This document shows, one piece after another, positions 17,978-25,212 of a stretch of 64,000 nt of DNA (the stretch's first letter is position 1; each line of letters opens with the position of its first letter). Under the pieces are notes generated by a model, which saw nothing but the letters and a program-made list of their open reading frames with translations, was not told the DNA's origin and did no database searches. The DNA lies in assembly GCF_914271435.1 (NCBI RefSeq), contig NZ_CAJZAI010000011.1, positions 112,843-176,842 of the forward strand, in the 5' to 3' direction. The translations under genes were made by a program, and so were the position numbers. The DNA is from Cupriavidus laharis (lineage in GTDB: Bacteria > Pseudomonadota > Gammaproteobacteria > Burkholderiales > Burkholderiaceae).

Positions 17978-19585
17978 ATGAACGAACACGACCTCTCCCA
18001 ATTGCCGCCGGCCGCCCAGGCCTATATCCGCGAACTCGAAGCGAGGGCCGCTGCCAACGCTCAGCACATCGCCGAGCTGAACGAGCGCATCAAGCTCCTT
18101 GAAGAACAGTTCCGCCTCGCGCAGTCCAAACGCTTCGCACCAAGCAGCGAGAAGCTCAAGGACCGAGTGTTCGACGAAGCGGAGCAAATGGCCACTGCGG
18201 AGCCGGCCGACGACGATGAGGATGACGCGCTCGCGCCGCCGGACACGGGGTTGCCGGAGCCTGACAAGCCTGCAGGCCGCAAACGTGGTCGCAAGCCGCT
18301 GCCAGCGGACATGCCGCGCCAGCGAATCGAGTACGACCTGACCGAGGACCAGAAGGTCTGCCCATGTTGCCAAGGTTCGATGCACCGCATGGGCGAGGAA
18401 GTCAGCGAGCAGTTGCACATCGAAGCAAAGGTCTCCGTTCTGCAGCACGTCCGCTTCAAATACGCGTGTCGGCACTGCGAGCGCAATGCCGAACGCACGC
18501 CGGTGGTGACTGCGCCGATGCCGGCGCAACCACTGCCGGGCAGCAACGCCAGCCCAGCGATGCTGGCGACGGTGACCACCGCCAAGTACGTGGACGGCAC
18601 GCCGCTGTACCGCATGGAAGACGCGCTGGGTCGCGCCGGCATTGCAGTTGGCCGCGGCACACTGGCCAACTGGATCATCCGGCCCGCGCAACTGCACTAC
18701 AGCCGGCTGTACGAGGCGCTGCGCCGCACGCTGCTGTCGCAGCCACTGATCCATGGCGACGAGACGACGGTGCAGGTGCTCAAGGAGGAAGGCAAGGCCG
18801 CGCAGAGTAAATCGTACATGTGGGTGTATCGCAGCGCGGAGGACTGCGAGCATCCGGTGGTGCTGTTCGACTACCAGCCGGGGCGCGGACAGGAGTATCC
18901 ACAGGCGTTTCTCGCAGGCTACGAGGGCATGCTGATGACCGATGGCTACAGCGCCTGGCGCACGCTCGAAGGCGTTACCCACTTTGGCTGTGTTGCGCAC
19001 GCGAGGAGGATGTTCGTTGATGCGCAAAAGGGGCAGAAAAAGCCCAGCGCTCGAGTACTAAAGGCGCTCGAGTACTTCCAGGCCCTGTATCAGGTCGAGA
19101 CGCTTGCCAAGGCAGAGCTACCCGAAGGCGAAACGCGCGTCGACTACACGTACCGGCTGCGTCAACAGCACAGCGTGCCGCTGCTGGAAGCCCTCAAGGC
19201 ATGGCTGGACCAGCAGGCACCGCAGGTACTGCCGGAAAGCCTGCTGGGCAAGGCCATCGCCTACGCGCGCAACCAGTGGGAATACCTGAGCCGATATGTT
19301 ATCGATGGGCGTGCGCCCATCGATAACAATCCGGTCGAACGTGACATCCGTCCATTCTGCACAGGGCGAAAGGCATGGCTCTTTGCAGACACTGTCGCGG
19401 GGGCGAAGGCGAGCGCCATGATCTACAGCCTGATGCTTACGTGCCGCGCCTGTGACGTCGAGCCGTATGCTTATCTGCTCCACGTGCTCACAGATCTGCC
19501 ACAGCGCGCGCCGGACGCTGACATCAGCGACCTGTTGCCGTTCAACTTCGCCCGGCGGCAAACCGCGCCGCCGCACCCTGCCTGA
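17978..19585 (+). CDS. tnpC: IS66 family transposase TnpC
   Basis: 535 residues from ATG 17978. An N-terminal coiled coil (IRELEARAAANAQHIAELNE) precedes a leucine-zipper-like stretch, a zinc-binding segment (CPCCQGSMHRMGEE and YACRHCE) and the DDE catalytic domain (HGDETTVQVL, MLMTDGYSAW, DNNPVERDIRPFCTGRKAWL). Length and domain order are those of intact IS66 transposases, and there is no frameshift. It cuts and joins the element ends with the help of TnpA and TnpB. Confidence 0.94.
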   Translation: MNEHDLSQLPPAAQAYIRELEARAAANAQHIAELNERIKLLEEQFRLAQSKRFAPSSEKLKDRVFDEAEQMATAEPADDDEDDALAPPDTGLPEPDKPAGRKRGRKPLPADMPRQRIEYDLTEDQKVCPCCQGSMHRMGEEVSEQLHIEAKVSVLQHVRFKYACRHCERNAERTPVVTAPMPAQPLPGSNASPAMLATVTTAKYVDGTPLYRMEDALGRAGIAVGRGTLANWIIRPAQLHYSRLYEALRRTLLSQPLIHGDETTVQVLKEEGKAAQSKSYMWVYRSAEDCEHPVVLFDYQPGRGQEYPQAFLAGYEGMLMTDGYSAWRTLEGVTHFGCVAHARRMFVDAQKGQKKPSARVLKALEYFQALYQVETLAKAELPEGETRVDYTYRLRQQHSVPLLEALKAWLDQQAPQVLPESLLGKAIAYARNQWEYLSRYVIDGRAPIDNNPVERDIRPFCTGRKAWLFADTVAGAKASAMIYSLMLTCRACDVEPYAYLLHVLTDLPQRAPDADISDLLPFNFARRQTAPPHPA

Positions 19586-19644
19586 GCGGCGGGTCGATCG
19601 TTGCCCCCAAGTCGGGGACTCCATCACACGGAGAGAGGCCCCTC

Positions 19645-19987
19645 GTTACCCGGTAACAGCGAGGCGCTAGCGGGGGACGTTGAAATAGAGATCCCACTGC
19701 TCCGAATCCAGATTGAGCCTGCGCACGATCGCGTCGTCCGCTCGCGCGATCAGCCGCTCCAACATCTGACGCTTCGTTACCGTGTAACGGTGCGCCAGCC
19801 GTGCAAGAGCAAGGTCGGCTTCCGTACTGACCCACATGTCCAGCCGCCGCTCTCCGTTGCCGTCCTTGCCCGCCGTCGCGCGCCTTGCCCGATAGGCGGC
19901 CTGCCGCTGTGCTGTCGTCTGCGCCATCCTGCACTCCTCATGATCGTTACCCGGTAACACTCCGGTGCGGCAACGTTACCGGGTAAC
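19645..19987. promoter_or_regulatory. cluster of four GTTACC...GGTAAC palindromes
   Basis: Perfect 13-bp palindromes GTTACCCGGTAAC occur at 19645-19657 and 19946-19958, with GTTACCGGGTAAC at 19975-19987. An imperfect copy, GTTACCGTGTAAC, is at 19776-19788. Two sit in the promoter region of the passenger gene. They look like operators for its product. Confidence 0.65.
19667..19927 (-). CDS. IS66 passenger: small ribbon-helix-helix-like DNA-binding protein
   Basis: 86 residues from ATG 19927 with a good ribosome-binding site (TGAGGAG). A basic N-terminus (RQAAYRARRA) is followed by RRLDMWVSTEADLALARLAH and RYTVTKRQMLERLIARA, a strand-helix-turn-helix arrangement typical of CopG/Arc-type repressors. 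It faces the transposase genes. Palindromes of the form GTTACCnGGTAAC lie 19 and 48 bp upstream of its start, inside it and just beyond its end, which suggests autoregulation and perhaps control of the IS. The family assignment rests on the predicted fold, not on recognised homologues. Confidence 0.7.
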   Translation of the reverse strand: MAQTTAQRQAAYRARRATAGKDGNGERRLDMWVSTEADLALARLAHRYTVTKRQMLERLIARADDAIVRRLNLDSEQWDLYFNVPR

Positions 19988-20025
19988 AACTGGAATCATC
20001 AAGGTGTGCTGGATTTAGCGCTTAC

Positions 20026-20033
20026 GTACGTTC
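20026..20033. repeat. target-site duplication of IS66 element (right copy)
   Basis: GTACGTTC, identical to 16999-17006. Confidence 0.95.
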
Positions 20034-20158
20034 TACGGTGGCCATGCCGGACTGAGATCTCCAATGGGCCGGCCAGTGTAGCGGAAGAGTCGCTCGACAG
20101 AGGGCTCTGTTCCTTATAACAATCAGAACTATAGATGCGCATCCATATAACTGAAAGG

Positions 20159-20196
20159 CTTATGATAGGAAATCGGCCTTATCTTGGTCAGACCCC
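20159..20196 (-). repeat. right terminal inverted repeat of Tn3-type element
   Basis: Read inward (minus strand) this 38-bp end starts GGGGTCTGACCAAGATAAGG and finishes CTATCATAAG, the GGGG...TAAG layout of Tn3-family ends. It lies 113 bp upstream of the reconstructed transposase start at 20045, the usual position. Confidence 0.9.
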
Positions 20197-20412
20197 GACT
20201 ACGGGCTGACCATGGAGGAGCTGGCAGCGGCGGGGTGCTTCGATCCGCCTTCTCCGCCCCCGCCCCCGCCACCACCCGCACCCGCGCCAGCACCTGTGGT
20301 TTGCTACCGCAATGCCGCCGGGCAGAGCTGGGACGGGCAGGGCGACATGCCCGACTGGCTGCGGCGGGCGGTCAATGCGGGGCAGTCGGTGGAGTTTTTC
20401 CGCATCGGATAA
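20197..20412 (+). pseudogene. 5'-truncated H-NS-like gene at the right transposon end
   Basis: The sequence begins directly at the outer end of the right inverted repeat with DYGLTMEELAAAGCFDPP, then a polyproline linker and the H-NS C-terminal domain (SWDGQGDMPDWLRR...GQSVEFFRIG). It is a near copy of 3741-3952. The first half of the gene is missing, so no dimerisation region remains; a 66-residue peptide could start at an internal ATG (20212). Confidence 0.8.
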
Positions 20413-20413
20413 A

Positions 20414-20448
20414 AGCGCTTCCAGCACCATGCTGGGTATCGGAGCGCT
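20414..20448 (+). other. hairpin after the truncated hns copy
   Basis: CCAGCA-CCA-TGCTGG forms a perfect inner stem (20421-20435) within an outer AGCGCT pair (20414-20419 and 20443-20448). There is no T-run, so it is at best a weak terminator. Confidence 0.35.
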
Positions 20449-20628
20449 GAAGATTTAGCAAAAACAGAGGGTTGCCGAGAGATGTGGGGATCTTTTTCGA
20501 ATTCCGGGCAGCTCCTCGGCCCCACCCATTGGTTCCTGTCCCAATCTTGAAAATTGGCCAGTCGTCGTCACTTGGCCTAGAGAAAGCTTCGTTCACGTGA
20601 TGTATCGATCACAAAAAGAGGGCGAACA

Positions 20629-21207
20629 ATGAAGACAAACCTCAAGCAGATTTTTGGCAACTGGGACTTGGGCTATGCTCTGGACAAGCACACGCTCCGA
20701 AGCACCTACATTGGAGACAATGAGTACGGTCACCCGCAGTTCAACACGGAACGCTCCGAACCGGGCGAAGCACTGTTTCAACTGAAATACCGCTCCGACT
20801 GGGATCAGGCAAAGGTCATCGCGCACGCCATCGCGGCCAATGTCTACTCAAAGTTTGCAAAGGTTGGCCTCATCGTTCCCATGCCGGCTTCTAAGGCGCG
20901 TCAACGGCAGCCGGTTACCGAGATTGCAAGGGAGTTGGCGGCCATCGTTAAACTCAATTGCTTTGAGGATATCTTGCGGAAGGCGACAACGGGTCGGGCT
21001 TTGAAAGATATCGGCTCGAAAGACGAGCGCGCGAAGGTGCTTGCCGGGGCGATCACGTTGAACGATGAAATTAGGGGAGACGGTCAGTGGAACGTCTTGC
21101 TTGTCGATGACCTCTACGATACGGGCGCCTCGCTGGAGGCGGCGACGACAGTGCTGAGGACGTACAAGAAGATAGGCAGGATTTACGTTGCGGCGGTTTC
21201 CTGGTGA
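20629..21207 (+). CDS. phosphoribosyltransferase-fold protein (ComF/PRTase type)
   Basis: 192 residues with an AGAGGG ribosome-binding site. The C-terminal half holds the type I PRTase signature for PRPP binding, VLLVDDLYDTGASLEAATTV, and the core strand GLIVPMPASKARQRQP precedes it. The overall layout resembles ComF-like PRTases without their zinc finger. The substrate is unknown. Its stop overlaps an alternative GTG start of the next gene, and 8 bp separate it from the preferred ATG, so the two form an operon. The PRTase-SLOG combination next to CBASS suggests a nucleotide-based stress or defence role, but this is inference from context. Confidence 0.75.
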   Translation: MKTNLKQIFGNWDLGYALDKHTLRSTYIGDNEYGHPQFNTERSEPGEALFQLKYRSDWDQAKVIAHAIAANVYSKFAKVGLIVPMPASKARQRQPVTEIARELAAIVKLNCFEDILRKATTGRALKDIGSKDERAKVLAGAITLNDEIRGDGQWNVLLVDDLYDTGASLEAATTVLRTYKKIGRIYVAAVSW

Positions 21208-21215
21208 GGGTTCCT

Positions 21216-21773
21216 ATGAAGATTTTTATTGCCGGATCGATCAGTATTAAGCACCTGGACGTGAAGGTCAAAGAGCGGATCGACAACATCATCGAGCAAA
21301 AGTACACGGTCATCGTAGGCGACGCTGATGGCGCGGACAGCTCCATCCAGTCGTATCTACACCAGAAGGGTGCCAGCGATGCCGTGGTTTACTGTAGCGG
21401 CGACCAGGCGCGCAACAACATCGGCCATTGGCGGGTCGAGCACGTCCAGGTAAAAAGTGCGGCGCCGGGCTCGCGCGCATTCTTTACTGCGAAAGACTTG
21501 GCAATGGCGAAGGAAGCCGACTATGGACTAATGATTTGGGATGCGAAAAGCACGGGCACCCTGAGCAACGTTATTGAGCTGCTGCGCCGGAAAAAGAAGT
21601 CCGTGGTTTTCGTCAACAAGGCGAAGCGGTTCCAGACTGTGGGCGACGTGGCTCAGCTTGAGGGATTGCTAGGCTTCATGTCGGAGACCGCCCTCCAGAA
21701 GGCTGACCTCAAGATCCATCTGCACGAGAAAATCAGCGAGCTACGCCACGAGCAGGCGGATATGTTTGCCTGA
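21216..21773 (+). CDS. SLOG-domain protein
   Basis: 185 residues from ATG 21216, which has GAGG at good spacing; a GTG at 21204 would overlap the PRTase stop. The sequence is a Rossmann-like SLOG/LOG fold: MKIFIAGSISIKHLD, then VIVGDADGADSSIQSYLHQK (nucleotide-binding loop of YspA/DUF2493-like SLOGs), then ADYGLMIWDAKSTGTLSNVI (the conserved GT.. turn). SLOG proteins bind or cleave nucleotides and nucleotide-derived signals, e.g. NAD/ADP-ribose derivatives in Thoeris ThsA and cytokinin monophosphates in LOG. With the adjacent PRTase it could sense or process a ribonucleotide. No effector domain is fused. Confidence 0.75.
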   Translation: MKIFIAGSISIKHLDVKVKERIDNIIEQKYTVIVGDADGADSSIQSYLHQKGASDAVVYCSGDQARNNIGHWRVEHVQVKSAAPGSRAFFTAKDLAMAKEADYGLMIWDAKSTGTLSNVIELLRRKKKSVVFVNKAKRFQTVGDVAQLEGLLGFMSETALQKADLKIHLHEKISELRHEQADMFA

Positions 21774-22338
21774 TCTACTGGGTCCGACCCCACGCCATGA
21801 GGACGCTTCGGCGGCCCTTTTTATAGCTCGCCCCGAAATGCAACGCTAACTGCGGCCGAGGGTCAGCCCCGCCGAGACCGGCACTATGTGAGGACCTGCG
21901 GCGCTCGGATCAGTTGGTTGAAGCCCGACAATCGCTCGCGGAAAGCCAGAACGTACTTGCCCGCCGATCGCCTTGTCATGATGATCGAGGCACGCGCAGA
22001 TAGGGGCAAGGAACTGCCCCTCCGTTGGTTGCGATGCAGGGGTTCCACCGGCCATCCTGGCACGCGAATCAAGTACTGTACTAATTCACGCGTACCTCAA
22101 GTCGGTATCCGCCTTGCGGGCCGCGCACAGCAATTCGGCGTTTGATGCCATCATCGCCGCGCTTCATGGCTCGCTCCGCCGGCTCTTCGAGGCGGCGCCG
22201 GACGGGGCCCCACACCAAACCGTGCACCGCCGCTTTAATCGATTCGATGCTGCTTTCAAGCAACTCGAAACGAGCTGTTCAGATTGACGGCTTCACTCAG
22301 GAATGCGTTGAAGTCTTGGACTAGCGTCATACGTGTGT
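21774..22338. other. 565-bp region without a supported gene
   Basis: Only short frames occur. A 60-codon minus-strand frame (TTG 22263 to 22081, SSIESIKAAVHGLVWGPVRR...) has protein-like composition but no ribosome-binding site. A 69-codon minus frame (22055-21846) contains Cys and His residues (ICACLDHHDKAIGG) that could be a decayed zinc-binding nuclease. I do not support either as a gene. Confidence 0.4.
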
Positions 22339-23256
22339 TCAACCATCCAGAGGTTTCGCCACTGCGGGGCGGAGTTCCTCCAAGAACTGCTCGGCGCCGG
22401 CGTTCATCTGTTGTTCCAGTCGACTGCGCAGGCGATTATAGATCCAATCGAAAACCAAAGGGCTTGAAACCCGATGGCTGTAGATTGCATCCTGGAGCGC
22501 GCGGGATTGCGTGCTGAGTTGCTGTTCCGAGGCGCCGGCCCGCGACGATGAAAAAAGTTTCTTGACCTCCTCGTTCAGCCTGTCCAGCAGTTCGCAGGCC
22601 GCGGCGTGCCGGTTGCGTTCACGCAATCCCCAGATGATGACTGGCGTCATCGGCGCAAGCGTAGACAGGACGAACGACGTCAATGTCCGATCAATCCAAA
22701 GTGAAATCGATCCGACGACAACGATGAGCACCGTGGCCCCTGCCAGCAACAGTCGGCGATAGCGTTTTCGCAGGGTGTTGTCGTACCAGATGTTCGTCCG
22801 CTGGCACACCAGGCGGGCCAAGTGGACAGGCAAGCCAGCAACGGCTGATGGATACCAGTTTCGCAGGCGCTGCTCATCCCGGCTGCCTAGTTGCGGGAAG
22901 TCATCCTCGAAGATCTGTTCTGGGTCCAGATGCGCTCCCACGAGAAAGCTGTTCCAGTTCATCTGCAGTACTGTGCAGTCAAACTCTTCCTGCAGCTTTG
23001 CAGCAGTCTTGAGTTGGATCCGCAGCCACGAGTCAAAACACACCACCTCTAGATAGCTGAAAGTCAGTGCAAACAGCGCAACGTACGGCTTGGCCCCCTC
23101 GCAGAATGCCGACGCGAGCAGTGCTGCGAGTGGCAGTCCGAGTGAGACGATAAGCCCGATTGCCTGGTACGTTTTGGCGCGACGGTAGATGAGGGTTCGC
23201 GCATGCAGAAATTTCAGCATGCGGGGCTCGACCTGTTTGCTGCAAATGTCATTCAT
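22339..23256 (-). CDS. CBASS membrane effector, S-4TM type
   Basis: 305 residues from ATG 23256, which overlaps the stop of the E2 gene by 8 bp. Four hydrophobic helices occur in two pairs: AIGLIVSLGLPLAALLASAF and VALFALTFSYLEVVCF near residues 30-75, and LLLAGATVLIVVVGSISLWI and LSTLAPMTPVIIWGL near 170-215. Soluble segments surround them (DEQRLRNWYPSAVAGLPVHL). This is the S-4TM putative pore-forming effector layout found with CD-NTases. When its cyclic nucleotide ligand appears after phage infection it is expected to disrupt the inner membrane and stop growth. The ligand-binding part is probably the segment between the TM pairs. Confidence 0.85.
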   Translation of the reverse strand: MNDICSKQVEPRMLKFLHARTLIYRRAKTYQAIGLIVSLGLPLAALLASAFCEGAKPYVALFALTFSYLEVVCFDSWLRIQLKTAAKLQEEFDCTVLQMNWNSFLVGAHLDPEQIFEDDFPQLGSRDEQRLRNWYPSAVAGLPVHLARLVCQRTNIWYDNTLRKRYRRLLLAGATVLIVVVGSISLWIDRTLTSFVLSTLAPMTPVIIWGLRERNRHAAACELLDRLNEEVKKLFSSSRAGASEQQLSTQSRALQDAIYSHRVSSPLVFDWIYNRLRSRLEQQMNAGAEQFLEELRPAVAKPLDG

Positions 23257-23734
23257 TGGTGTTTGCCTTTCTTGCTCGCTTACCCCAGCGGCGCTTATCC
23301 GGTGCAGGATGATCGCCGCCACCATTCCAGGTGCCCGTTGCAAGCCAGTCCTCGAAGTACCACAACCACTGTGCCGTCCAGGCAAGGTACGTTTCAGACA
23401 GCCGCATCTGGGGTGACCACTCTCGTTTCTTGGGACGCCACAGGCACAGGTGAATGCCCGGCCCCTTCCCGGGATAGAAGTGGGGTATCTTTGCTTCGCC
23501 CGCCAGTGCGACCAGGTCCGGCTTCAGCACGTACATTTCCGGTGCGGTTGCGCCCGGCCTCATGCGCAACTCGCACTCATAGGTCCGGCCGAATTCGCTA
23601 GGTGCCAAATGGAACCTGTAATGCAACGCACGCCCCGACAGGAACGTCACATTTGCGCCCTCGAGTTGGAGGCTACGGAGCTCCAGTGCCCGTTCGGCCA
23701 GCGATGGAATCGAAACCGCCGGATGTGCGCGCAT
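23249..23734 (-). CDS. CBASS E2-like conjugation enzyme (Cap2-type, E2 only)
   Basis: 161 residues from ATG 23734, 4 bp after the CD-NTase stop. Diagnostic features are YECELRMRPGATAPEMYVLK, PHFYPGKGPGIHLCLW with the likely catalytic Cys of LCLW, and TYLAWTAQWLWYFEDWLATG followed by TWNGGGDHP. This matches the E2-only proteins of short type II CBASS, which join the C-terminal glycine of the CD-NTase to a target and so prime its activity. No E1 or JAB gene is present, as expected for the short variety. It is coupled at both ends to the CD-NTase and the effector. Confidence 0.85.
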   Translation of the reverse strand: MRAHPAVSIPSLAERALELRSLQLEGANVTFLSGRALHYRFHLAPSEFGRTYECELRMRPGATAPEMYVLKPDLVALAGEAKIPHFYPGKGPGIHLCLWRPKKREWSPQMRLSETYLAWTAQWLWYFEDWLATGTWNGGGDHPAPDKRRWGKRARKANTNE

Positions 23735-23738
23735 GATG

Positions 23739-24995
23739 CTAGCCCCCGAAGAACGTGTGCGGGCGGGCTGCAACGCTGACGGGCATGGCTGCTGGCGACG
23801 CGAGCAAGATCGTTCGGCCGACCTGACGGCTACGCTCCTGGCGCCCCATCTCCATTCGCTGGACAGCGTTGAAGCCGCGGGATCCGAAAGCGATCTGAAC
23901 GGCCTTGAGCAGCACGTCCATTCCTTGATGGTTTTCAATCGCGTCAAGGATGCGCGTGAGATCCTCCAACAAGCGGTGGTGCCAGGCGACGAATGCAGCT
24001 TGCCGCGGGGGATGGTTCATGCTTGCCGCGAGGTTGTCGGCCGGCGCCGAGGGGTTGGGCAAGCGCCACTCCTCGGACCCATCTGGCAGTCTGATGCGAT
24101 CGAAGTGCGACGGCATGCGCTCAACGATGTCGAGAAGCAGTTCCAGCGGGCTGACGTGCGGTTGGGGAGCCTCGATGGCGTAGGCCATGGCCGCCAGAGT
24201 CGTCAGAAAGACCGATGTCGGTGCCAGGTCCTGGTCCTGCACGCTCCCAAAGGCGACATTGCGGTGAAGCTTCAGAAGCTGGACCAGCCGGCACAACAGT
24301 CTGTCGAAAATTTCCTGTGCATCGGGCAGGGGCGCGACGTCGGCGCGCCTTGCCGAGTCCATGGCCTTCGCGACGATCTCTGCAGCCGGAAAGTTCGGAG
24401 AAATTGCCGCTGCAAGGTCAAAGTGCTTTGCGTATCCGCGCGGATTCGTCGAGTTGAAGAGGCGCAGTTCCCGGTCGGGAATCAGCCCGTGCGTCTCTCC
24501 GAACAGACCCGACAGCAGCGGGGCGTCGATGACAGGAGCAATGTCAGCGCACATCCCTTCTGCGTATTCGAGGGTGGCGCAGCGTTCCCAGCGACGCAAT
24601 TTCAATCCGTGCGCATCTGCATACCGCGAGAGGGCGCTGTGCAGGTGATCGAGCAGAAGCGCTGGTCCGCGATCACCTTGGTACTTGTGACGAGCGCTCG
24701 GCGCAAGGCGTGCGATCAGATCGATATCGAAGCCTTCGCGGGAGCCGTCCCGTGGGCGCACGATCGTGCCGAGACGGCGTGAGCCATGCGAGTGGATCTG
24801 GACCAGCAGCCCGCGGAACTCAGGACATTCCGAAAGGAAGTCTCCCGTGCTGTTATAGGAACGCTCAAGCGCCGCCAACTGAGTTGGAGTGGGCTCGTGC
24901 GCCTGCGCAATCGCATCGACCAGGTGAAAGAAGCGCGCCGACGATCGTGTGGAGGCCCGACGCTGCGGGCGGAACGTTACAGGTTCGCGGATCAC
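23739..24995 (-). CDS. CD-NTase (cGAS/DncV-like nucleotidyltransferase) of CBASS
   Basis: 418 residues from GTG 24995 with a GAGGAG ribosome-binding site. The polymerase-beta core carries HGSRRLGT, EGFDIDLIARL (two metal-binding Asp) and a third Asp in EGMCADIAPVID. The helical lobe follows (LLCRLVQLLKLHRNVAF). These are complete active-site residues, so it should make a cyclic di- or trinucleotide. The C-terminus reads RPHTFFGG, a diglycine tail suitable for conjugation by the adjacent E2-like protein. Order in the operon: 54-residue protein, CD-NTase, E2, membrane effector. Confidence 0.92.
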   Translation of the reverse strand: MIREPVTFRPQRRASTRSSARFFHLVDAIAQAHEPTPTQLAALERSYNSTGDFLSECPEFRGLLVQIHSHGSRRLGTIVRPRDGSREGFDIDLIARLAPSARHKYQGDRGPALLLDHLHSALSRYADAHGLKLRRWERCATLEYAEGMCADIAPVIDAPLLSGLFGETHGLIPDRELRLFNSTNPRGYAKHFDLAAAISPNFPAAEIVAKAMDSARRADVAPLPDAQEIFDRLLCRLVQLLKLHRNVAFGSVQDQDLAPTSVFLTTLAAMAYAIEAPQPHVSPLELLLDIVERMPSHFDRIRLPDGSEEWRLPNPSAPADNLAASMNHPPRQAAFVAWHHRLLEDLTRILDAIENHQGMDVLLKAVQIAFGSRGFNAVQRMEMGRQERSRQVGRTILLASPAAMPVSVAARPHTFFGG

Positions 24996-25047
24996 TGGAG
25001 CTCCTCAAGAAGTCAACGTTTCAAATTCACCTGTTCGCCTGTTGGTC

Positions 25048-25212
25048 TTACCGCTTATGCTTGGTAGGGTCGACGAGCTTATAGCCTTGGCCAGGCCGCG
25101 GGGTCGGCGGCAGGGGCTTGCCCTTGACACCGGTCACTTCGTTGCCTGTCCCCGAGTTCTTGTATTGGCCTGACTTGGGGGCCGGAGTACCAGGCTTTAG
25201 CATCTTGCTCAT
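25048..25212 (-). CDS. 54-residue YjzC-like protein heading the CBASS operon
   Basis: ATG 25212 has a strong AGAGG ribosome-binding site. The sequence begins MSKMLKPGTPAPKSGQY, continues EVTGVKGKPLPPTPRPGQGY and ends KLVDPTKHKR. The pattern KPG..AP.SGQY....G....EVT..KG..LPPTP..G..Y.LVD.TKHK is that of the YjzC-like small protein family found in many bacteria; its function is unknown. It is the first gene after the divergent promoter region and is followed after 52 bp by the CD-NTase. It is too short for many gene finders. Confidence 0.75.
   Translation of the reverse strand: MSKMLKPGTPAPKSGQYKNSGTGNEVTGVKGKPLPPTPRPGQGYKLVDPTKHKR

Larger units (their letters stand above)
17007..20025 (+). mobile_element. 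IS66-family insertion sequence with a passenger gene
   Basis: The element starts GTAAGCGCG and ends CGCTTAC, the GTAA-type ends of IS66. It is bounded by a perfect 8-bp direct repeat GTACGTTC (16999-17006 and 20026-20033), the duplication size of this family. It contains the three IS66 genes tnpA, tnpB and tnpC plus an oppositely transcribed passenger gene near the right end. Length 3019 bp. The intact duplication and open genes indicate a recent insertion. Confidence 0.95.
14019..20045 (-). pseudogene. tnpA: Tn3-family transposase split near its start by an IS66 element
   Basis: The main body (14019 to about 17006, just inside the IS66 insertion) carries the Tn3 DDE domain: Asp in VAADGTQYDFYDNN, Asp in VEADTVHADTQGQS and Glu in TNKVESYNGF. 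Its N-terminus stops abruptly at the IS66 end. Removing 17007-20025 and one copy of the 8-bp duplication restores an unbroken frame from ATG 20045: MATVERTAYPRFPKVFSTGE followed by LQACYTPDIEE, about 1000 residues in total. The first codons therefore lie at 20026-20045 and the rest at 14019-17006. An internal start at 16958 could yield a protein lacking about 20 residues, so residual function cannot be excluded. Downstream accessory genes overlap it. Confidence 0.9.
4656..20196. mobile_element. 15.5-kb Tn3-type transposon carrying HK/EAL signalling cargo
   Basis: Both ends carry the same 38-bp inverted repeat (4656-4693 and 20159-20196). The right copy starts GGGG, reading inward, and both end in TAAG on the inner side, the hallmark of Tn3-family ends. 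In order inside: a decayed recombinase 3' end, a second recombinase relic, a REC-EAL protein, a hybrid histidine kinase, an intact tyrosine recombinase, two accessory genes and a Tn3 transposase split by an IS66 element. Outside, the left flank is truncated cpoB and the right flank a truncated hns. The 5-bp flanks (ATGAT and GACTA) do not match, so one flank has been rearranged since insertion. With tnpA broken, the element is probably immobile unless a transposase is supplied in trans. Confidence 0.85.

Noticed and set aside
23733..24782. A 349-codon plus-strand frame opposite the CBASS gene
   Set aside because: The minus strand encodes a complete CD-NTase active site and is coupled to its neighbours; the plus product looks like shadow translation.
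22339..24995. Assignment to Hailong or another two-gene NTase-membrane system
   Set aside because: An E2-like gene lies between the NTase and the membrane protein and the NTase ends in Gly-Gly, which fits short type II CBASS better.
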